From Echinarachnius parma (lineage: Eukaryota > Echinodermata > Echinoidea > Clypeasteroida > Echinarachniidae): a stretch of DNA of 64,000 nt. This document shows, one piece after another, positions 57,811 through 64,000 of this stretch (position 1 is the first letter of the stretch; each line of letters begins with the position of its first letter). The notes beneath the pieces are model-generated. The model was given only the letters and a program-made list of their open reading frames with translations, ran no database searches and was not told the DNA's origin. Location of the stretch: NCBI GenBank assembly GCA_037951105.1, contig JBAMJV010010722.1:62001-126000 (forward strand). The letters run 5' to 3'. The translations under genes and the position numbers were made by a program.

Positions 57811-58217
57811 TTAAAGTTATCCATGTACTTTGTCTAACTCTACGAAAATTACTTTGAGCTTGCACACTTCTCTTCTACCGTGTTGTTTAGCTTCTGGTAC
57901 TCAAGAGAAGAATAAAATAGGGTTAGATTAGTTCAAATGTCCCTTTAGTATGAAGATATCTTTCATTGAAAATCATTCAGATCAAGACCGTCTACAGACG
58001 GTCATAAAGTTCACGTTCGATTCTATGGCAAAGAACTCAGAATTTGTTGTAAAATATGACGCAAATTTTTGCTTTTTTTTAAAGGAAAGCAGTGTTCGTT
58101 TTAATGAAACTTTCACACATCATTCAGTCAGACATATCTTACAATGATTTTGGTATAGGATTGAAGTCTCAAATGTAATTTTTGGCAATATCTAACAAAG
58201 TACATGGATCACTTTAA
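57811..58217. mobile_element. TTAAAGTTATCCATGTAC-ended MITE, copy 2
   Basis: The left end TTAAAGTTATCCATGTACTT is matched by the inverted right end AAGTACATGGATCACTTTAA. TTAA is at both edges. The interior matches 53458-53848. It contains GACCGTC / GACGGTC, a small perfect dyad at about 57986-58003. The frame 57950-58147 is internal. Confidence 0.8.
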
Positions 58218-58541
58218 ACAAAACCTATCATTGTCTGGCCCCAAATCTGATTTCATTTGTGATGTTTTTACTAATCAAACTCTCACTAATTTTATTACTC
58301 AAAACATTTTTAAAAATTCTTTCATTGTTAGTTTGAAGAAAAAAATCAAGTTGCCTGACCAGGCCGCAAACATTTGATTTTTTAATGAAATGTTACCTTT
58401 CATCAATATTTTCAGCAAAAGATTTGTTACAAGGCAATTAATTATCAGTAAATGGGTTTTATTTTTAGTCAAAATTACACAACATAACGTTCCTTGTGGG
58501 AAGAAAATAATAGTGCAGATGAGCTTATTACATGCAAATAT

Positions 58542-58668
58542 TTAACCCCTTTAGAACTGGTCCGGAAAGTAATCAGGCTGGGGTCTATGAAGAACGCATG
58601 TTATACCAAAATGGAATAGTCTTGAAGAATGCATATTAGTTTTGTGTACCTAGTCTTGAAAGGGTTAA
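58542..58668. mobile_element. TTAACCC-class palindrome, 127 bp
   Basis: It starts TTAACCCCTTTAGAACTGGT and ends TAGTCTTGAAAGGGTTAA. It shares TCAGGCTGGGGTCTATG and GCATGTTATACCA with 38493-38585. Part of it (TAGTCTTGA.....GCAT) is duplicated internally. Confidence 0.6.
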
Positions 58669-59018
58669 GGTTTGATAAAGTAAAAATGGCATTTCTCCTG
58701 AGCTAGATTAGTTAAAGGTCATAGACACCTTAAGTATCATGCAGGGATACAGATTCCATTTCCGTCCCATCATTCCATCGCCCCCGCTCCCATGAATATT
58801 TACCCCGAATTAGACATATCTAATTTAGCCCCCGTAATAGGTTTTTGGCTCATGCAACGTAGAGGTGGATTCCAGCATGTCGGAAATCGGCCTGACGAGT
58901 TAATCTGCAGGGATGATCGAGAAAGAAGACTCATGAAATTGCTGAATATATTGTAATATTTTCAATCAAGTGTTCTCAATTATGAACTTTGTGGAAGCAT
59001 CCATTATTTATATACCGG

Positions 59019-59193
59019 CAGGGCTTTCCCCCTGTTTTTATCAGGTGGCCAAAATTTCACATCAACTATATTCTTACCATAGACTTGTGTGTTGTAGAAC
59101 CTAATTAGTTAGTGGCCAATTGCTTATTTCTAGTGACCAAATGAAATTTCAGGTGGCCATTGGCACCCGGGCCACCGCTAAGCGCATGCCCTG
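59019..59193. mobile_element. CAGGGC-ended MITE with TACCGG flanks
   Basis: It starts CAGGGCTTTCCCCCTG and ends CGCTAAGCGCATGCCCTG. Inner arms CAGGTGGCCAAAATTTCA and TGAAATTTCAGGTGGCCA are also inverted in part. TACCGG stands at 59013-59018 and 59194-59199. A GGCCCGC...GGGCCACTAA block at 23478-23510 and GGGGCCACTAATTT at 51258 look related. Confidence 0.75.
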
Positions 59194-59219
59194 TACCGGT
59201 AATTATTCTTAACTCTGTG

Positions 59220-59989
59220 AGAGCAGTGGCGTAAACTACAGGTGCTTGGGCTTGAGGGGGGCACATACCACACGTTTGTGGTTAAATTTAATGTTAAAGT
59301 ATTATTAACATTGATATTGTTCTCAGTGGGCGAGACAAATTACGGCTATCGCCTTGTCATTCTTTTTCTATTGATTGCATAGTCTCATTTCAACCCCCTC
59401 TTTTTTCTCTTTATCGTTCCCCCCTCGCTCTTTTCTCTCATATGTGGCTCATTTGAAAAAGCCATTTGTATAATAAGCCAATTATTATGCATGAAATGAA
59501 GATAATGCTTTTTGTTTTAATAAGCAACATAGTTAAAATAATAATTTGTTCCATCAGAAAATGAGAAAGAAATAAACATACCATATCATTTAATCTTATA
59601 CTTTGTGAAGAAATCAGAAATTTGCAATCAAAATAATTCCATTTATTCTTTAATATTTATCAGTGATGTATACTCCCTTAAAAAATAAGACACTGTTCAC
59701 CTACAAGATTACAGTATGTATGGGCCTGTTGTACATCAAAATTATACCTTTCGTTTTAAGTAGAAATGGATTTAAAAGATGTCAGTTTGATTTAATGTAT
59801 TCAAGCATTAAAACAATTTACAATAGACACATATTCAGGGAATTACCACTGGAGGAAGCCAAATGCTAGTAAAAATGAGTTATAATTCCAAGGAGATATC
59901 CTAAAGATGGAACCTTCTAGCACTTGTCCTCTTTTCTCATACTACTTGATCATCTAAATTACAATACATTTTTAGGCAAGCAAAGCATA
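59220..59989. other. No gene; possible element end
   Basis: CAGTGGCGTAAACTACAGGT at 59225-59244, followed by GGGCTTGAGGGGGG, resembles the CAGTGGCGTAGC end. No partner end is found. The rest is AT-rich. Confidence 0.35.
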
Positions 59990-60247
59990 CATGACTAGAT
60001 ATAGCAAAGCTCTGCACTTGCTGGTAATTCATTTTTTCAAAGAAATGGGCATTTTGAGATCACATAATGTATGTTTAAGACTTATGTTAGTAAAAATTGA
60101 AACAATCATATCTTTGCAAAATATTGTCCTTATGAAGAGAATAAGGCATCAAATGAAAGCTTGTGAATAGGCCTTTCTCATGGCTTGTAAATCTTAATTT
60201 TTAGTTTTTACTGACAAGTGCAGGTTTTTGCTATATCCAGTCACATA
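59990..60247. mobile_element. ATGTGACTGGATATAGC-ended MITE, copy 2
   Basis: The left end CATGACTAGATATAGCAAAG is slightly decayed; the right end GCTATATCCAGTCACATA is intact. Interior blocks (AAATTGAAACAATCAT, ATCAAATGAAAGCTTGTGA, ATGGCTTGTAAATC) match 20180-20451. Confidence 0.8.
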
Positions 60248-60669
60248 TATTATGCAAACATGTGTGATGGAATGTTGCTTGTGACAGCTCTAGTGTGAAT
60301 AATTCAACTCCATAACACCTGAAAGATTTATCTGGGTTTTCTGAGGAGCAATTTCTGCAACCAAGTGAAAGGAAAGCGAGCATGTGGCAGTATAGCGCAC
60401 TCCTGCTGCGCCATGAGTTAAAGGTAATCAGCGAGTTTGGGTTATCTGCAAATCTCCCAAATCCTGATTTGTTCTTGTTTTGGTGTCTGCATTGCCTAAA
60501 TAATTAATTTGTACACATGCTAAAGTTGTTTTGCAAAATATTTTTGGCTTTTGTGAAATATTGAATAATTACAAACAAACAAAAATTACAATTATATCAG
60601 TGTCCCATATCTCCATATCAGAGAATGCTTTATCTTTATTATGAAATGTGATTTGCAAAAATGTTGTCT

Positions 60670-60775
60670 TTTAGTAATCCTTTCCCTACAAGATTTTAAA
60701 GTCCCAATAGAGTTAATAGAAGGCCCACCAATGGCCAGGTTCTCATATGCAATCAATGGGTTTATAATGCTATTG
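60670..60775. mobile_element. Degenerate short TTAACCC-class palindrome
   Basis: TAATCCTTTCCCTACAAGAT, CCCAATAGAGTTAATAGAAG, GGCCCACCAATGGCCAGG and TCAATGGGTTTATAAT are in the same order as in the 22030-22115 sequence. Both are weak relatives of the short palindromes. Confidence 0.35.
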
Positions 60776-60845
60776 AGACCATTTTTTGTCTGAATGAAAA
60801 TGTGAGTTCTCCATATTAGCTTTAATTGGGTATGTTTTGATTTGC

Positions 60846-60990
60846 GGTGAGGCAGACATCTACACACACGTTCCTCGGGTCTGTTATCGGTGCGTCAGCC
60901 CCGTGGGCATCACGTTACCTTGGACTTCCTTGCCGAAATGGCCACTGGAACGTTTCGCCCGTAGGCCAAGGCATTAATGGTTTTTCCCCC
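60846..60990. other. CpG-richer island, unidentified
   Basis: Includes CACACGTTCCTCGGGTCTGT and CGTTTCGCCCGTAGGCCAAG in AT-rich surroundings. The plus frame 60847-61074 gives a peptide with GASAPWASRYLGLPCRNGHW. No domain or splice pair is recognised. It could be a decayed exon or element remnant. Confidence 0.2.
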
Positions 60991-61220
60991 TACCAACTGC
61001 AAGATATATACCAATATTCCTTTAGCACACAAGGTGGCTTTAGCAGCACCATATGTCTAGACCACATGTGTTAAGAGTGCACACACTTGAGGTGCCAATT
61101 ACTGCTTGATTATCACTGTTCCTTTGCCCTAGCACAACCGGCATGAAACTTCTCTTTTTTATCTTTATAGAAAGTATAATGGCTTTATACTGCAACTGAC
61201 TATTAGAGTGCTCTACTGCT

Positions 61221-61759
61221 TTAAAGGGATAGTTGAGTTCTGGTAGAGAGAGTACATTTTTAGTCAAACTGAATTTTAGTAACCAAAACCTGCACCATTA
61301 CATTACAAACAAATAGTTATAACACCACCATGCTCAAAAGGAATTTAAAATTACAAACGACTAAGTAAAAAGCCTGTTATCATTAAAAAAAAGAGCTGTT
61401 TAAACTAAAGAGGGCACTTTAAAAAAATGCATTTGTTTAAACCATTTTAAATAGTGATTAGATATAGAGATAATCAACAACTAACTAAAAACCTCTTTTG
61501 AAAATGTTTGAAAAGAGGAAGCATTTTAAAACGAATTTTAACTGCTGGTTCTAAATTATCGAATACTTGTGGGGCCCCACATTTATTACAAATGGATATG
61601 TTTATGGATATTTCAGCCGTTTCTGAACCGATTTTGATCAAATAAAGTTTATTCTGCCATTAAAATGGTATGCTAGTTTGACACTCAGTTTTTCATTATC
61701 TCACAAAAAAAATTATTTTGTGTAGAGCCCTCTCTACCAAAACTCAACTATCCCTTTAA
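61221..61759 (+). mobile_element. TTAAAGGGATAGTTGAGTT-ended MITE (T2/Kolobok-like), copy 1
   Basis: The left end TTAAAGGGATAGTTGAGTTC continues into TGGTAGAGAG. The right end is the inverse, CTACCAAAACTCAACTATCC followed by CTTTAA. TTAA is at both edges. The interior AACCAAAACCTGCAC, ATAGTTATAAC.CCACC.TGCTC and ACAAACGAC.AAGTAAAA blocks are shared with copy 2 in opposite orientation. Confidence 0.85.
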
Positions 61760-62220
61760 GCTTTCTATCTTATATTAATTCTTCTTTTTTTTTATTATTG
61801 TCAAAAATAATTTCCCCCTTTTGCTCCCAGTCTTCAATGCAATTAGTTTTCAACCAAATTTGCCGTAAGAAATAGAGTATTTTTATATGATTTTAAATGG
61901 GTTACATTTTCGCAGGAGACCTTTTCTAGCACTTTGAAGAAAAAAAATATTATGTTTTTACTTATTTTTTACAAAATGTAGACTTTTATTTCCCATCCTT
62001 CATCAATTTCTTTAAAAAGTTGAATCAGAAATCTGTCTGTTTTATATTCTGAGTACAATTTTTTACAATTTTTTTTTAGAACTATGTGTATTTTTACTTC
62101 GTTCAAATGGTTAAAAATGTAACACTATAGCTTCAGAATTATCTCAAAAGTATATATCTTAATTAAACCAAAGATATTTCAATTAGTATATAATATTCCA
62201 TTTTTTTATTTTGTTTTTGT

Positions 62221-62762
62221 TTAAAGGGGTAGTTTAGTTTTGGTAGAGAGGGCGCTGCACATCGCAATTTTTTTGTGAGGTAATGAAAAACTGAGTGTCG
62301 AATTTGAGAGAACATGCAATTTTAATGGCAGAATAAACTTCATTTGGTCAAAATCGACCCAGAAACGGCTGAAATATCAATAAATATATCTGATCTTATA
62401 ATTATTTGGGGCCCAAATAATTAGATAATTTTTTGAAAAATTTTTTAAAATGCTTGCACTTTTTCAAAAAATTTCAAAAGCGTATTTTAAATGGTTGTTG
62501 ATGATCTCGCTATTTAATCATTATATCAACAAAACATCACATGCATAATTTTGGTTGAAAATGGTTGAAACCAATGCCTTTTAAAAAACGCCCTCTTGTG
62601 TTTTAATGGCTCTTTTTGAATGATAACAGGGGTTTTACTTTGTCGTTTGTAATTTTGTATACCTTTCGAGCACGGTGGAGTTATAACTATTAGTTTATAA
62701 TGTTACTGTGCAGGTTTTGGCTACTAAAGTTCAGCCTTACCAAAACTAAACTACCCCTTTAA
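62221..62762 (-). mobile_element. TTAAAGGGATAGTTGAGTT-ended MITE, copy 2 (inverted)
   Basis: The left end TTAAAGGGGTAGTTTAGTTT and the right end AAAACTAAACTACCCCTTTA followed by A are inverted, with TTAA at both edges. The length (542 bp) is close to copy 1 (539 bp), in opposite orientation and separated by 461 bp. The GAAACGGCTGAAATAT block matches copy 1's ATATTTCAGCCGTTTC. Confidence 0.85.
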
Positions 62763-63045
62763 ATCAGAAATTGTTTTACTCATTTTATTTTATTTACAAT
62801 ACCCTTTGATAATGCAGCAACATGAAAGAATAACCAGGAGATTATGTGAATTATTAGTCATCTAAATGCAAAGCCCACATTCTATATGTGCATTGCAATC
62901 AGTTTACATCTACTCTAGATATATGAATGTTCCCTTTTCTTTTCTCTGTTGTACTCTGTGCTTTTATCTGACAGGAAATTATTGTTATGATTCACTGTGA
63001 ATATTTACACGCCTGCATAGCATACATGTTTGAATGCACTTTTCC

Positions 63046-63112
63046 AAACGCGCACACACATGTGCACGCACGCACGCACGTACACACGCACGCACACATA
63101 GACACACATTCA
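63046..63112 (+). repeat. (CA)/(CGCA) microsatellite
   Basis: Mixed ACGCACGCACGCACG and ACACACA units. Frames on both strands (62985-63302, 62987-63196) read through it as Cys/Arg/Val or His/Thr periodic peptide and are artefacts. Confidence 0.85.
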
Positions 63113-64000
63113 TTAACATACACATTGTGCACTGATGCAAACCCAGACATACAAATGTATGCATATATTTACACAACACGATGCAGTTATTTATGAGCAC
63201 AGGCACACGTAATTGCATAGTCTGCCTAATTAGTGATAGTAATCTGCATACTGCATGTGAAAAGTAATTGCATGAATTTGGATCGAGGATATCTGTACAC
63301 AATGGAATAAATTACAAAGTAACCAAAAAGGGGGGAACACCTGATACACCTTAATTTGGATTTTGATACAATGTAATAATGAGTTATATATATATGCTAT
63401 ATTAGAATTCACTATGTTCTGTTGGTCATTAAAATCAAACTGACTGCAAAGTCCCCCAAAAGGAAAACTAGAAAATAGCCTTGATAAAAAGCTAGAGAGT
63501 GGCGCTGATAAATTATGCAGATTTTGACAGCTTTTCTGAGCGTAAATTCCCCATGAATAGAGAATGGTTGATATATATATATACGTATACATATACATGT
63601 ACGGGATATTGATCACCGCTTATTAAACTGTCCTTGCTTTGATTAAAACTGCGGATTAAATCGACCTTGGCATTCTTAAAAGCTGAATTGCACTGGCCTA
63701 CACTACAATTGAATTATATTCACACGCGGTATAAATCAATAAGTAGGACTAACAAGCTGTCGGCAGTAGCCACATACCTACTTTAATTTGGACAAAAATA
63801 CAACAAACTAGGCAGATCCTTGTGTGTGTGTTTGTCAGTCAGAAGCGGAGAAGCTATTTATACTAGATTTTCTCTGTCGTTCTGCAAAAGATGCGAAGGA
63901 AAAGAAGAAAAAGAGAATCATCAGTGATTATTGTTCATGATAGACTTCGAGATAATCTTGAGTTCTGCGAGATAGATTTCAACCAAATCTCATGAAATCC
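63113..64000. other. No feature seen
   Basis: AT-rich with TATATATA runs near 63388 and 63575. The last 110 bases include a 34-codon frame from ATG 63891 starting MRRKRRKRESS; it is too short to call without downstream sequence. Confidence 0.35.

Noticed and set aside
62985-63302. 105-codon minus frame with Cys/Arg/Val periodicity
   Set aside because: The periodic part is translation of a CA/CGCA microsatellite.
63891-63995. 34-codon frame beginning with a basic MRRKRRKRE run near the window end
   Set aside because: Too short, no splice or conservation evidence, and the purine-rich sequence explains the basic residues.

Overview
The window looks like non-coding DNA (intergenic or long-intron) from a marine invertebrate. 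It is AT-rich and depleted in CpG. It carries many homopolymeric G/C tracts, a long (GGAT)n tract, many short non-autonomous DNA transposons and many low-copy tandem arrays. The overall style, with TTAA-bounded MITEs and GGCCCC-ended hairpins, suggests an invertebrate deuterostome, most likely an echinoderm; this is inference from repeat style, not proof. I see no rRNA, tRNA, CRISPR, prokaryotic-type operon, or recognisable LTR-retroelement or Polinton. Most open frames over 60 codons are chance or repeat-derived.

The only good host-gene candidate is an exon-like segment at 18177-18363 (+). It has a splice acceptor, an open frame of about 62 codons and a GTAAG donor, and it is the last of five tandem copies of a unit of about 185 bp (17190-18363). 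A second, weaker coding-like island lies at 51515-51826. CpG-richer unidentified islands lie at 9603-9860 and 60846-60990.

Mobile DNA by type. (a) TTAA-bounded, TTAAAGG-ended elements that resemble the T2/Kolobok MITE type: 576-942, 14186-14748, 15719-16214, 24740-24935, 26259-26619, 43210-43589, 44157-44388, 53458-53848, 57811-58217, 61221-61759 and 62221-62762. (b) TTAACCC...GGGTTAA palindromes, from about 430 bp (23736-24167) down to 80 bp (27259-27338, 31323-31402). (c) PIF/Harbinger-like MITEs with TTA/TAA target duplications: 38990-39208, 45212-45450, 56753-57480 and relatives. (d) hAT-like elements with perfect 8-bp duplications: 28197-28718 and 35732-37041. (e) Foldback elements: 5718-6109 and 33258-33779. 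(f) A 220-bp element with a 16-bp perfect palindrome near one end and a near-identical one at the other (49276-49495). (g) Two further two-copy families: 26813/41840 and 20180/59990.

Tandem arrays, many with periods of about 155-190 bp, lie at 11490-12130, 12371-12965, 17190-18363, 20640-20945, 25270-25600, 32026-32836, 41405-42150 and 42330-43100. Shorter or longer units lie at 29280-29590, 35325-35518, 45595-46060 (114 bp), 47990-49010 and 49070-49690. The longer stretches without features (roughly 1800-2800, 3930-4860, 9860-11490, 16215-17190, 18364-20180, 39209-40767, 54000-56750) show nothing I can support.
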